This document shows, piece after piece, positions 43,934 through 53,642 of a stretch of 64,000 nucleotides of DNA. The position numbers and the translations under genes were made by a program. Each line of letters starts with the position of its first letter. Position 1 is the first letter of the stretch. The DNA lies in NCBI GenBank assembly GCA_050178015.1, contig JBFXGM010000008.1, positions 80,473-144,472 on the forward strand, written 5' to 3'. The stretch is from Gaoshiqia sp050178015. GTDB lineage: Bacteria > Bacteroidota > Bacteroidia > Bacteroidales > Prolixibacteraceae. Under the pieces are notes generated by a model. That model worked only from the letters and a program-made list of their open reading frames with translations. It did not search any database and was not told the DNA's origin.

Positions 43934-45026
43934 GTTGCGTTGGGTTAAAAGTTAAGTTGAATTTTTGTGCCAGTTGTTGCAGGTCTTCCACAACCGCGTT
44001 TTGTACGGGGATACCGTTTTTCAGGCGTTCGTCGGTCATCTCGCGTTCGGGGTCGCCGGGGATCAGCACTTTTTCTTCACCCGCCACCACTTCTGCGTTG
44101 CGGAAGGTGCGGATCCAGTTGTCCATGTGGGCCTTAAATTCGCTGGCCGGGCGGAAGGCGTCGATCCGGAAGGCGCCCAGGAAATGGCCGATCCCGTCGC
44201 CAACCGGGTTGGCCGGAGGTTCCAGAAACGCTACAAAGGGCGGCACCCACGGGCCGTAGTTTGCTCCCGACAAAACGGCCGAAAAAATATCGACCATGGC
44301 GCCCAGACAATAACCTTTGTGCCCGCCGTGCAACCGGTCGCCCCCAAGCGGAAGCATTGAGCCGCCTTTTTTCAGTACAAAAGCATCGGTGGTTGGCTGG
44401 CCTTCCTTATCCTGCGCCCAGCCCAGCGGGGCATCTTCTCCTTTTCGTTGCAGTACTTCAAGCTTTCCGTTGGCCACGGTAGTAGTAGCCATGTCCATCA
44501 CAAAGGGAGGTTCTTCCTGCGCCGGAATGGCCACCGCAATGGGATTGGTACCCAGAAATCGGCTTTTCGAAAAGGTGGGCGAAACCAGCGGGCTGGCATT
44601 GGTGAGCGAAATGCCGATCATATCTTCGCTCAGGGCCATCATAGCATGATAACCGGCAATGCCGTAGTGGTTCGAGTTTTTCACGGCCACCCAGCCGCTT
44701 CCCACGTTGCGGGCTTTTTGCATGGCAATGCGCATGGCTTCGGGGGCGGTAACCAGTCCCAGCCCCAGATCGCCGTCCAACACGGCAGTTGACGGGGTTT
44801 CGTGAACGATTTTCATTTGCGGGACGGCATTCAGCCTTTTTTGCTCCCACAGGCGGATATAGCCGCTCAGCCGAGCCACGCCGTGCGAATCCACGCCGCG
44901 CAGGTCGGCTTGGTTCAGGCAGTCGGCAGCTTCTTCGGCCTGCGCCGGAGGGCATCCCATGCGTTCAAAAACTTGTTTGGTAAATTCTTTTAAGTACGAT
45001 GCCGGGATAGTCATTTCATTACTCAT
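43926..45026 (-). CDS. Ldh family (malate/L-lactate/ureidoglycolate-type) dehydrogenase
   Basis: A 366-residue NAD(P)-dependent oxidoreductase of the type-2 malate/L-lactate family. It contains LRGVDSHGVARLSGYI, VKNSNHYGIAGYHAMMAL, SKSRFLGTNPIAVAIPA and GGDRLHGGHKGYCLGAMVDIFSAVLSG (with breaks). Substrate is not decided. Two ATG starts are possible: 45026, and 45014 which fits the family N-terminus (MTIPASYLKEF). With the later start the 21-bp repeat array lies entirely upstream of the gene. Confidence 0.88.
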   Translation of the reverse strand: MSNEMTIPASYLKEFTKQVFERMGCPPAQAEEAADCLNQADLRGVDSHGVARLSGYIRLWEQKRLNAVPQMKIVHETPSTAVLDGDLGLGLVTAPEAMRIAMQKARNVGSGWVAVKNSNHYGIAGYHAMMALSEDMIGISLTNASPLVSPTFSKSRFLGTNPIAVAIPAQEEPPFVMDMATTTVANGKLEVLQRKGEDAPLGWAQDKEGQPTTDAFVLKKGGSMLPLGGDRLHGGHKGYCLGAMVDIFSAVLSGANYGPWVPPFVAFLEPPANPVGDGIGHFLGAFRIDAFRPASEFKAHMDNWIRTFRNAEVVAGEEKVLIPGDPEREMTDERLKNGIPVQNAVVEDLQQLAQKFNLTFNPTQHV

Positions 45027-45230
45027 TGCCAATTATTTATTGCGAATTTCCACGCATTTTTTACTCATTTCCGAGTATTTATTACTCATTGTTGTTTATC
45101 TATTACTTATTTCCGTTTATTAATTAGTTGAAATCAATTAAATATTGGTTGTTACCAGTTATTTATCGATATATTCTAACTATTTATTAGTTGTTTCTAA
45201 TTATTTATTGATTGTTTTCAACTAATTATT
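45021..45230 (-). repeat. Array of ten degenerate 21-bp repeats (array 2)
   Basis: Written in rows of 21 from position 45021, ten rows align with no insertion or deletion up to 45230. On the plus strand column 15 is A and column 20 is T in all ten, columns 3 and 14 (T), 19 (A) and 21 (T) match in nine, and column 1 is always a purine. Read on the minus strand, in the sense of the downstream dehydrogenase gene, the core is RAGTAATAAATAA. The same core and the same invariant columns (Y4, T11, A12) occur in array 1. The array fills the whole gap between two co-oriented genes; a diverged eleventh row may run into the SDR stop codon. Confidence 0.8.
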
Positions 45231-45242
45231 ATTTACCGCTTG

Positions 45243-46004
45243 CTACTTTTTCCTAAAAATGTCGCGGGCCGAGGCTTGTGCTGTCGGCATGATCAGGATG
45301 TCGTCGATGTTCACATGGACTGGCCGTGAGAGCACAAAGTAAATAGTTTCTGCTATGTCTTTTGCGCAAAGGGGCGTAAATCCTTCATAAACCTTACCGG
45401 CTTTTTCCTGATCGCCATGGAAACGGACCAGCGAAAACTCGGTTTCCACTGCGCCCGGGCTGATGGTGCTCACTTTAATATTGTGCGGCGCCAACTCCAT
45501 GCGCATGGCTTTGCTGATGGCATTTACCGCATGTTTGGTCCCGCAGTAAACCGAGCCCATGGGGTAGGCTTCTTTTCCGGCGATTGACGAAATGCTGATA
45601 ATATGGCCGCGTTGCCGTGCGATCATCCAGTTCGAAACCGTTTGTGTGATGTACAGCAATCCTTTCACGTTGGTATCGATCATCGTTTCCCAATCATCCA
45701 CATCGGCATGGGATACGGTGTCCAGCCCGGCTGCCAGCCCGGCATTGTTCAGCAACACCTCCACGGCTTTCCATTCTTCGGGCAGCGAGGCGAGTGCCCG
45801 GTCCACTTCCTGCTTTGAGCGGATGTCAAAATTCAGGAGGTAAATGTTGGCGCCGTTTTGCTCCAGTTCTTCTTTCAGCGCTTCCAAGCGGTCCATCCGG
45901 CGTCCGGTCAAAATCAGGGCATAATTATGCTGCGAAAGCAGGCGGGCCGTTTCGAGTCCGATTCCGGCTGTTGCCCCCGTGATCAAGGCAATAGGTTGTT
46001 CCAT
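45243..46004 (-). CDS. Short-chain dehydrogenase/reductase
   Basis: A 253-residue classical SDR: ALITGATAGIGLETARLL (nucleotide loop), LLNNAGLAAG, ISSIAGKEAYPMGSVYCGTKHAV with the YxxxK catalytic pair, and SPGAVETEF. It resembles the YdfG-like group acting on hydroxy acids or sugar derivatives. It is upstream of the dehydrogenase on the same strand, separated by the repeat array. Confidence 0.9.
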   Translation of the reverse strand: MEQPIALITGATAGIGLETARLLSQHNYALILTGRRMDRLEALKEELEQNGANIYLLNFDIRSKQEVDRALASLPEEWKAVEVLLNNAGLAAGLDTVSHADVDDWETMIDTNVKGLLYITQTVSNWMIARQRGHIISISSIAGKEAYPMGSVYCGTKHAVNAISKAMRMELAPHNIKVSTISPGAVETEFSLVRFHGDQEKAGKVYEGFTPLCAKDIAETIYFVLSRPVHVNIDDILIMPTAQASARDIFRKK

Positions 46005-46112
46005 GGTATCATGTTTTAAAATTCATTCGTCAATTAAAATTCTTAATTGGTATGGAAAAATCAACTACTTGACTATTTTTGTTTCCATTATTCAAGCTTT
46101 AAACGAAACGAT

Positions 46113-47150
46113 ATGGCCGAAGTAATTGAAAACAAAGAAGTCTTTTCGATTGAACAGATTGAAGAGCCCAAAGATATTCATGATATTGTTTTTAACCTAA
46201 TGGTGAACCCAAATTTGGCGCCGGTCAATTATTTCAATGATTTCAGCGAGGATGGGTTTGAACTGGAAAACCTGGCCAACGACGATACGGATGATGCCGG
46301 TATTTTCACCACCGACAGTGGGCAGATCATGTCGATGACCACGCATGCCTTCCATCATCATCTGGAGAATGACCCAAAAACAGCCACGGAAATTCTGATC
46401 AGCCGGGCAGCACGCCGCATGGTTTGCTATGGGGCAAAGCCTCAGGCTGTCAGCGCATTTTTATATCATATCAATATTGCCGATCCGAACGGGCAGTTTA
46501 TCGCTTCGGGCGCTAAAAAGGGACTCGAAAATGCCAGCGCCAAGTTCGGGCTGAAGGTTTCGGACCGCAAAATCCGGTTCGATTATTTTTCGGCTCACGG
46601 GCCCGTGTCGCCCACCATCATCATTAGTATGATTGGCAGCGTTGACAACAAAGAAAAGGTGCTCACCCATCAGCTAAAATCCAAGGGCAACAATATTTTC
46701 ATGATCGGCCACTCGTATGACGATTTGAATTCATCCGAATATCTCGAATTTTACCACGAAATTGACGACTCACCGCTTCCAGTTTTCGATATTGATATGG
46801 AAGTGCGCCTGCACCGGGTGATGGCCAGTCTGATCGACAAAGGACTGATTACCTCGGCCAGTCCGGTTGGTAAAGGCGGTTTGTTTTTCTCCCTGTTGCG
46901 GGCCGGCATGCCGTCGGGCCTGGGCTTCGATATTACCACTGATGCCGAGATCCGCAAAGATGCTTTCCTGTTTGGCGAATCGATGGGCCGTCTGATTGTT
47001 GGAGTGCCCAAACAGAATGTGGACGACTTCGTGGATTTTATGCGGACTACCAAGTTGCCGTTTTTCACCTTGGGACATGCTACTAAAGGTGAAATTCGCA
47101 TCGACGACGAATCATACGGTTTTATTGATAAAATGATACCCAACGCCTAA
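46113..47150 (+). CDS. PurM/PurL-like AIR synthase-related protein
   Basis: A 345-residue protein that looks like one PurM-type unit: an N-terminal part with FTTDSGQIMSMTTHAFHHHLENDP and a C-terminal part with SASPVGKGGLFFSLLRAGMPSGLGFDI. It is about half the length expected of a PurL FGAM synthetase core and lacks the glutaminase domain. It may be a stand-alone ATP-dependent enzyme of the superfamily. The ATG at 46113 is chosen; the upstream part of the frame looks non-coding. Its stop overlaps the menG start (TAATG). Confidence 0.65.
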   Translation: MAEVIENKEVFSIEQIEEPKDIHDIVFNLMVNPNLAPVNYFNDFSEDGFELENLANDDTDDAGIFTTDSGQIMSMTTHAFHHHLENDPKTATEILISRAARRMVCYGAKPQAVSAFLYHINIADPNGQFIASGAKKGLENASAKFGLKVSDRKIRFDYFSAHGPVSPTIIISMIGSVDNKEKVLTHQLKSKGNNIFMIGHSYDDLNSSEYLEFYHEIDDSPLPVFDIDMEVRLHRVMASLIDKGLITSASPVGKGGLFFSLLRAGMPSGLGFDITTDAEIRKDAFLFGESMGRLIVGVPKQNVDDFVDFMRTTKLPFFTLGHATKGEIRIDDESYGFIDKMIPNA

Positions 47151-47872
47151 TGACGGTAGCTCCCTATCAGGATTCAGATAAAAATAAGAAACAACAGGTC
47201 GAGCAGATGTTCGACAATATTGCGCCCAAATACGATTTTCTAAACCATCTGTTGAGCTTGGGCATTGATAAGTTATGGCGCAAAAAGGCGGTACGTTTGC
47301 TGAAAACCTATCAGCCGGACCGGGTGCTGGATGTGGCCACGGGGACCGGCGACTTTGCCATTGCAACGGCCAGAATTAATCCTCGCGAAATTGTTGGTTT
47401 TGACCTCTCGGAACAGATGATCCGCGTGGGGGCCGAAAAAGTGAAACGGCTTAAACTGGATGGCGTTATTCATTTTCAAAAAGGTGACTCGGAAAATATG
47501 CCATTTGAGAGTGATTCGTTCGATGCGATTACTGTTGCTTTTGGCGTGCGGAACTTCGAGAACCTCGAAAAAGGGCTGGCCGAATTTAAGCGGGTGTTAA
47601 AACCGGGTGGCGCTGCCGTCATCCTCGAGTTTTCGAAGCCCCGCTATTTCCCGTTCAAACAACTGTATAAGTTTTATTTTTTCCATATTTTGCCGCTTAT
47701 TGGAGGCATGGTATCCAAAGACGGTTCTGCCTATAATTATTTGCCCGAATCGGTGATGGCTTTTCCCGACGATCATGATTTTCTGAACATCCTTGAATCG
47801 CTTGGATTTTCCAGCTATCGCCAGTACCGGCTCACTTTTGGCATTGCCACCATTTACCTGGCCGAAAAATAG
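47150..47872 (+). CDS. menG: Demethylmenaquinone methyltransferase
   Basis: Methylates demethylmenaquinone to menaquinone with SAM, the last step of menaquinone synthesis. The 240 residues contain VEQMFDNIAPKYDFLNHLLSLGID, VLDVATGTGDFAIA and PDDHDFLNILESLGF, diagnostic for UbiE/MenG. It is co-translated with the PurM-like gene and followed by porT, as is common in Bacteroidota. Confidence 0.93.
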   Translation: MTVAPYQDSDKNKKQQVEQMFDNIAPKYDFLNHLLSLGIDKLWRKKAVRLLKTYQPDRVLDVATGTGDFAIATARINPREIVGFDLSEQMIRVGAEKVKRLKLDGVIHFQKGDSENMPFESDSFDAITVAFGVRNFENLEKGLAEFKRVLKPGGAAVILEFSKPRYFPFKQLYKFYFFHILPLIGGMVSKDGSAYNYLPESVMAFPDDHDFLNILESLGFSSYRQYRLTFGIATIYLAEK

Positions 47873-47945
47873 TCGGATTATTGGTAAACAGGCAGACAAT
47901 ATTTTTGTAAACTTGTTGTTTTGAAATAGTGTACAAACGAATCCT

Positions 47946-48713
47946 GTGAAAAAGCAAATTAGTGCCATATTATTTCTGCTGATCAGCTTGCAAGGCGTTG
48001 CACAGTTGGCCCACGTGAAACACCTGACCACTTTTGACGACAAGAAAATTCATTTCGGGTTTTCGATTGGGATCAATACCATGGACTTTTCATTGCGGCA
48101 TTGGTCGCCGATTGGCGATAATCCGGATTTTGTTGAGAAAGTTTGGGGAAATCCCGATGGCCATGAAATTACTGCATCAGACACCATTCGTGCCGGGATG
48201 CCTGATTTGGTGCCGGGCCTGACGGTGGGAATTGTTACCAATTTGAGGTTGGGCGAATATTTCGATTTGCGGGTTTTGCCCGGATTATCGTTTGGCGAAC
48301 GCAAGCTGGTATATAATGTGCCGGTTTATGACAACAATGCCGGTAACCAGGATGTGGAATTTTACTCAACCAAAGCAACATTTATCGACTTGCCTGTATT
48401 GGTCAAATACAAATCGAGCCGGTTGAACAATCAACGGCCGTACCTGATTGCCGGGCCTGCCTTGCGGTTGGATATTTCAAAATCGGGCAGTGAAGAGTTG
48501 GTACGGACAAAACGCGCCGGTTTTTATCTGGAAGGAGGCATTGGCCTGGATAGTTACCTGCGTTTCTTTCGCCTGTCAACCGAGCTAAAAGTCAGTCTTG
48601 GATTAGGCAACATCCTGGATGGTGCGCCCGACGAAACCCAGCGCGCCTACTATGCACATGCCATCCAGCGGATGACATCGAATGTTTTTACCCTGAGTTT
48701 TCATTTCGAATAG
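47946..48713 (+). CDS. porT: Type IX secretion protein PorT
   Basis: A 255-residue outer-membrane beta-barrel protein with a signal peptide (about 1-20). IHFGFSIGINTMDFSL, VGIVTNLRLGEYFDLRVLPGLSFGERKL (in parts) and FIDLPVLVKYKSSRLNNQRPYLIAGP are PorT-like. PorT is needed for secretion of C-terminally tagged proteins in Bacteroidota. The start is GTG at 47946, which gives a complete signal peptide. Its place after menG fits other genomes. Confidence 0.88.
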   Translation: MKKQISAILFLLISLQGVAQLAHVKHLTTFDDKKIHFGFSIGINTMDFSLRHWSPIGDNPDFVEKVWGNPDGHEITASDTIRAGMPDLVPGLTVGIVTNLRLGEYFDLRVLPGLSFGERKLVYNVPVYDNNAGNQDVEFYSTKATFIDLPVLVKYKSSRLNNQRPYLIAGPALRLDISKSGSEELVRTKRAGFYLEGGIGLDSYLRFFRLSTELKVSLGLGNILDGAPDETQRAYYAHAIQRMTSNVFTLSFHFE

Positions 48714-48732
48714 CAACCGGAAACGGATTTTC

Positions 48733-50289
48733 ATGAAGAAAGATTTCAACTTATCACTGACCCCTAAACAGGCGTCGGACGAACTGTATTACCGTCCACT
48801 GGTCGCTGCCAAGCTGGGCGTAAATCCCGACGAGATTACCGCTATTGTTGTTCGGCGACGCTCCATTGACGCCCGCCAGCGACAGATTAAAATTAACTTG
48901 GGGGTGATGGTTTATGTGGGGGAAGAACCCGAAGTGGATACTGTACAATATCAATACGGATCGGTTGAACATCGTCCGCCGGTTGGCATTGTGGGAGCAG
49001 GGCCGGCAGGTTTGTTTGCTGCTTTGCGTCTGATCGAACTTGGGTACAAACCGGTGATTTTCGAGCGCGGGAAAAATGTCAGCGATCGCAAACGCGACAT
49101 CGCCCTTATTCACCGCGAACATTTGGTCGATCCGGATTCCAACTATGGCTTTGGCGAAGGTGGAGCAGGGACTTTCTCAGACGGGAAATTATATACCCGA
49201 TCCAAAAAGCGCGGCAATGTGCAGAAAATCCTGGAAGTTTTCGTGCAGTTTGGAGCCGATCCGCAAATACTGATTGATGCTCACCCGCATATTGGCACCA
49301 ACAAGTTGCCTGGCGTAATTACCCGGATGCGGGAGCAAATCCTGGCTTGCGGTGGCGAAATCCATTTTAACAGCCGGGTAACCGACCTCATTATCCGAGA
49401 TGAGGAATGTAGCGGGTTGGTGCTGGCTGATGGCAGTCGTTTTGAGTTTGTCGGCGTTTTGTTGGCTACCGGCCATTCTGCCCGCGATATTTATGAAATG
49501 CTTCACCGGAATGGCGTAAACCTGGAAGCCAAGTCGTTTGCGATCGGCGTTCGGGTAGAACATCCGCAGGCCTTGATCGATACCATTCAATATCATCAGG
49601 ATGTGCGCGGGCCGTATTTACCGGCTGCCAGTTATTCGTTTGTGGAGCAGGTAAACGACCGCGGCGTATATTCGTTTTGCATGTGCCCGGGCGGTTTTAT
49701 CGTTCCGGCTGCAACGGCCCCGGGTGAGCTGGTGGTGAATGGCATGTCGCCCGCTAAACGGAATTCACCGTTTGCCAATTCGGGTTTGGTGGTGGAAATT
49801 CATCCCGAAGATTTGCGCGAGTTCAAACATTTGGGCGTGTTTGCCGGGCTGGAGTTTCAAAAAAGCGTGGAACGGCTTTGCTTTGAGTTGAACGGCCATA
49901 CCCAGTTTGCTCCTGCCCAGCGGCTGACTGATTTTGTTGCCGGACGAAAGTCTGCCGACCTTCCCGATTCATCTTACAAACCCGGCTTGATTTCTTCTGC
50001 CCTGCACGAGAAATTGCCCAAGCGTATCTCGTCGCGGTTGCGTGAGGCGGTTATACAAATCGACCGCAAAGCCCGTGGGTTTCACACTGAGCTGGCTGTG
50101 GCTGTGGGGGTGGAATCACGCACCTCGTCACCATTGCGTATTCCGCGCGATGAGGTATCCATGCAGCATATCCGCATTCGCGGACTGTATCCATGCGGCG
50201 AGGGGGCTGGCTATGCCGGAGGTATTGCTTCGTCGGCGATGGATGGGGAACGCTGTGCCGAAGCCTTGGTGCGCAATGTAGAAGGATAG
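48733..50289 (+). CDS. FAD-dependent oxidoreductase, uncharacterised dehydrogenase type
   Basis: A 518-residue flavoprotein. The dinucleotide fold VGIVGAGPAGLFAALRLIELG lies near residues 84-104. SNYGFGEGGAGTFSDGKLYTR, IGTNKLPGVITRMREQI and a C-terminal GLYPCGEGAGYAGGIASSAMDG follow; these mark a conserved family of uncharacterised FAD dehydrogenases. The reaction is unknown. It follows porT by 19 bp and converges on the methyltransferase gene 5 bp away. Confidence 0.85.
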   Translation: MKKDFNLSLTPKQASDELYYRPLVAAKLGVNPDEITAIVVRRRSIDARQRQIKINLGVMVYVGEEPEVDTVQYQYGSVEHRPPVGIVGAGPAGLFAALRLIELGYKPVIFERGKNVSDRKRDIALIHREHLVDPDSNYGFGEGGAGTFSDGKLYTRSKKRGNVQKILEVFVQFGADPQILIDAHPHIGTNKLPGVITRMREQILACGGEIHFNSRVTDLIIRDEECSGLVLADGSRFEFVGVLLATGHSARDIYEMLHRNGVNLEAKSFAIGVRVEHPQALIDTIQYHQDVRGPYLPAASYSFVEQVNDRGVYSFCMCPGGFIVPAATAPGELVVNGMSPAKRNSPFANSGLVVEIHPEDLREFKHLGVFAGLEFQKSVERLCFELNGHTQFAPAQRLTDFVAGRKSADLPDSSYKPGLISSALHEKLPKRISSRLREAVIQIDRKARGFHTELAVAVGVESRTSSPLRIPRDEVSMQHIRIRGLYPCGEGAGYAGGIASSAMDGERCAEALVRNVEG

Positions 50290-50294
50290 CGGCC

Positions 50295-51065
50295 TTAATC
50301 CATCATTCTTCTGCGGAATTCGGCACAGCAGATGGCGGTGGCCGTTGCCACGTTAAGCGATTCACTGCCCGTTTGGCCTCCGGGAAAAGCTGGAATGTGG
50401 ACTTTATCGGTCACCATGCGGGCCACTTCTTCCGAAATTCCGTTGCCTTCGTTACCCATTACCAAAATCCCGTTTTTGCTCAGCGGGTGTTTGTACAGGT
50501 TTTCACCTTCCAGGAAAGTGCCGAATATTTCTGTGCCCGAAGCTGCTGCCTGTTTCAAGGTTTCAACCAGGTCCAGGTAATGAACTTCGACACGAAAAAT
50601 GGCGCCCATGCTGGATTGGATGACTTTGGGGTTGAAGCAATCCACCGTATTTTCGGAGCAAAGGATGTGTCTGATCCCAAACCAGTCGGCCAGCCGGATG
50701 ATGGTCCCCAAATTGCCGGGATCCTGGATGAAGTCGAGCGCCAGCGTCAAATCCGGTGTAATATCTGTCAGGTTGAAATGCTGTTCCGGCATGTTTACCA
50801 CAGCCAGCGCTTGTTGGGGCGTTTGCAGCAAGCTGGCCTTTTGCATTTCTTCAGGCGAAACCTCAATAACTTCCGCAGCCATTTTGGGAGAAATGTTATT
50901 TTCAGCAAGAAAATCGGACGTGCCGCAGAGCAGTATTAGTTGCCTGCCGGCATCAATGGCCTCCAGCACCATCTTATTTCCTTCAACAAGAAACACTTTT
51001 TCCTGTTCCCGGATTTTTTTACGGGCAAGCGATTGGATGAACCTGATTTTGTTTTTACTTAGCAT
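50295..51065 (-). CDS. TrmH/SpoU family RNA 2'-O-methyltransferase
   Basis: A 256-residue SPOUT-fold RNA methyltransferase. A substrate-binding N-terminus (NKIRFIQSLARKKIREQEKVFLVEGNK, in parts) is followed by LALDFIQDPGNLGTIIRLADWFGI, GILVMGNEGNGIS and IPAFPGGQTGSESLNVATA. These are the three SpoU motifs that form the knot. Probable target is rRNA or tRNA. It is divergent from tamL. Confidence 0.9.
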   Translation of the reverse strand: MLSKNKIRFIQSLARKKIREQEKVFLVEGNKMVLEAIDAGRQLILLCGTSDFLAENNISPKMAAEVIEVSPEEMQKASLLQTPQQALAVVNMPEQHFNLTDITPDLTLALDFIQDPGNLGTIIRLADWFGIRHILCSENTVDCFNPKVIQSSMGAIFRVEVHYLDLVETLKQAAASGTEIFGTFLEGENLYKHPLSKNGILVMGNEGNGISEEVARMVTDKVHIPAFPGGQTGSESLNVATATAICCAEFRRRMMD

Positions 51066-51110
51066 GATTGGTTTGACTAAACATTTTGTAAAAATAAAAA
51101 GCCCGCTTGA

Positions 51111-51140
51111 TTTGTTTGCTATCCAGAGTGTTTATTTTTG
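51111..51140 (+). promoter_or_regulatory. Candidate tamL promoter
   Basis: TTTG at 51111-51114 and TATTTTTG at 51133-51140 match the Bacteroidota -33 and -7 elements with an 18-bp spacer. The element lies about 160 bp before the tamL start, in the divergent gap after the RNA methyltransferase. Confidence 0.5.
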
Positions 51141-51302
51141 TGGAGCCGCACTTCTTAGGGGGCATTTCTCGGCTGAATTCAGAATGCCCGGTATTGTTGA
51201 CTTTTATCAACGGTTTTGCGGGATAATGGAATGCCCGGAAGAATATGTCGAAACGGGCAAAATTTTTTCACAAACGATCAGTTTTTAGGTGAGAGACTTT
51301 TT

Positions 51303-53642
51303 ATGAAGGGAAATCTAAACATATCGTCCTACCGGCTACCGGTCCTGCTTGTGGCTTTGAGCCTGCTTGCAGCCTGTTCATCTACCCGCTATGTGCCGGA
51401 AGGGAAGTATTTGTTGAATGACGTTGATATTAAGGTCGATCACCGGTCCATCAACAAAGAAGAACTGAAAGGTCAGGTACGGCAAAAAGAGAACCTGAAG
51501 ATTCTGGGATTTTTCAAGTTTCATTTGGCTTTGTACAATCTGTCGTCGAAGAAGAAGGATAATAACTGGTTTAAGCGGATTGGCGAAGCGCCGGTTATTT
51601 ATCAGGATTTCCAAACCGTTCGATCCAAAGAACAATTGGGCATTTATCTAAAGAATAAAGGATTTTATGACGGCGTAATTACCGATACGGTCATTCAGCA
51701 TGCCCGGAAGCCCAAAGTTAATTTAGTGTTCAATGTTAAGGCCGGTGAGCCTTACCGGATCAGGAAATATGAGTACCAAATTGAAGATGAAAAGCTGGCA
51801 CCATTGATCATGGCCGATACTGCCCGTCAGTTGATGGGCGTCAATGATATTTTTGATATTGACCGTCTGAATGAAGAACGCAACCGCTTGTCTGCCTTGT
51901 TGCGAAATCATGGCTACTACCGGTTTTCGACTGACTATATCAGCTATCTGGCCGATAGCAGCTTAAATACAAAGCAGGTGGATTTAGCAGTGGTGGTGGC
52001 CGATGCAGATCAGGCGGGAATGTCTGATTCAGTTGTTGCACACAGGAAATTCGTGGTCCGTAATTACCGTGTAAATCCGGATTATGTGCCGCCACAACTG
52101 GCAGAAGCAAATAATCGTGCGATACCCGACACGATTTTCGAACCTCCTTACACATTTATCTTCCGGGAGAAGCTGAAGTATAAACCGGAATTGTTCGAAA
52201 ACCTGAACCGGATAAAAGACAGTACGGAATATTCCCTGCGGAACGTGGAAAAAACGTACCGGTCGCTGAACCAGTTACAACAATTTAAAGTGGTGAACTT
52301 GAACTTTAACGTGGTCGACTCACTTGGAAATGATTCGATTGGGGTGCTGGACTGCAATTTCCAGTTGACGCCTTTGTCGCGCCAGGGGTTTTCGGTAGAT
52401 GTGGAGGGAACCAACAGCTCGGGGAACCTGGGCATGGCCGGGAACCTGAACTACCAGCACCGGAACTTGTTCCGTGGGGCCGAAATATTCAATGTTACAC
52501 TGAAGGGAGCCATTGAACGCCAGCAGGCACTGGTGAGCGAAAGCCGACTTAATTTTAACACCCGGGAGTTTGGGCTGGAAGGGTCGCTCACGTTGCCCAA
52601 GTTTTTCAGTCCGCTTGACGACCGGCGCTTGTTTAGCTTTCAGGTGCCACAGACGAGTTTTACGCTGGGGTATAATTATCAGCGACGACCCGATTACACG
52701 CGTACTATTACCAACTTTCGGTTTGGGTACAACTGGAAAAGCAAGGCTTTCAGGACCCATTTCCTGAATTTGATCGATTTCAATTATGTGAATTTGTACG
52801 AATTTAACCCGGAATTTATCAATTCAATTGAAGATTTGTACATCAAAAGCAGTTTCACCGATCACCTGATTATGGCGATGAACTACACGTTAGTTGACAA
52901 CACACAGTCGGTAAGCCGGAAAGACAATTATCATTATTTCAAGTGGTCGTTTGAGGCGGCGGGAAATCTATTTTCTGCCTACGCGCGCATGATTGGCAAA
53001 AAAGAGGTGGTGGAGATGGATTCGCTCACCAATCATGAATCGCGATACTACAAAATGTTGAATACCCGTTTTGCCCAATACCTGAAAACGGACCTGGAAT
53101 ACCGTTACGGTTATACTATTAACAAATACAACTCCATTGTGGGCCGTGCTTTTGCAGGGGTAGGACTTCCATACGGCAACTTTGATGTGCTTCCGTTTGA
53201 AAAAAAATATTTCACAGGCGGTGCCAACGGAATCCGGGCCTGGCAGGTACGCACCCTGGGCCCCGGCAGCTACAAGGCTCCCGAAAATGTTTATCCAAAC
53301 CAATCGGGCGACATTAAGCTGGAAGCCAACCTGGAGTATCGTTACCGCCTGGTGGGACGCGTGGAAGGCGCTTTTTTCCTGGATGCCGGGAATATCTGGG
53401 CTATCAATAACAAAGACAACCGGCCCGGTGCTTTGTTTCAGTTCGACAATTTTTACAAGCAAGTCGCTATTGGGACCGGAACCGGATTTCGGTTCGACTT
53501 CACCTACTTCATTTTCCGTCTCGATTTGGGCATGAAACTACGCGATCCGGCTCTGCCTCAGGGGAAGCGTTTCATTATCGGGAATTACCCGATCACGGGA
53601 GATCATTTTAATCTGTCGTTTGCTATTGGATATCCCTTTTGA
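51303..53642 (+). CDS. tamL: TamL-like outer-membrane assembly lipoprotein
   Basis: A 779-residue Omp85-family protein with a lipobox (LSLLAACSS), POTRA-like repeats over about 30-360 and a C-terminal 16-strand barrel with typical motifs YFTGGANGIRAWQVRTLGPG and LEANLEYRYRLVGRVEGAFFLDAGN. In Bacteroidota the TamA homologue is a lipoprotein called TamL, matching this layout. It helps insert outer-membrane proteins. The ATG at 51303 is used because it starts the lipoprotein signal. Confidence 0.85.
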   Translation: MKGNLNISSYRLPVLLVALSLLAACSSTRYVPEGKYLLNDVDIKVDHRSINKEELKGQVRQKENLKILGFFKFHLALYNLSSKKKDNNWFKRIGEAPVIYQDFQTVRSKEQLGIYLKNKGFYDGVITDTVIQHARKPKVNLVFNVKAGEPYRIRKYEYQIEDEKLAPLIMADTARQLMGVNDIFDIDRLNEERNRLSALLRNHGYYRFSTDYISYLADSSLNTKQVDLAVVVADADQAGMSDSVVAHRKFVVRNYRVNPDYVPPQLAEANNRAIPDTIFEPPYTFIFREKLKYKPELFENLNRIKDSTEYSLRNVEKTYRSLNQLQQFKVVNLNFNVVDSLGNDSIGVLDCNFQLTPLSRQGFSVDVEGTNSSGNLGMAGNLNYQHRNLFRGAEIFNVTLKGAIERQQALVSESRLNFNTREFGLEGSLTLPKFFSPLDDRRLFSFQVPQTSFTLGYNYQRRPDYTRTITNFRFGYNWKSKAFRTHFLNLIDFNYVNLYEFNPEFINSIEDLYIKSSFTDHLIMAMNYTLVDNTQSVSRKDNYHYFKWSFEAAGNLFSAYARMIGKKEVVEMDSLTNHESRYYKMLNTRFAQYLKTDLEYRYGYTINKYNSIVGRAFAGVGLPYGNFDVLPFEKKYFTGGANGIRAWQVRTLGPGSYKAPENVYPNQSGDIKLEANLEYRYRLVGRVEGAFFLDAGNIWAINNKDNRPGALFQFDNFYKQVAIGTGTGFRFDFTYFIFRLDLGMKLRDPALPQGKRFIIGNYPITGDHFNLSFAIGYPF

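Noticed and set aside
45021..45230. CRISPR array
   Set aside because: There are no identical repeats or unique spacers; each 21-bp row is diverged along its whole length and no cas gene is present. The same holds for the array at 8316-8546.
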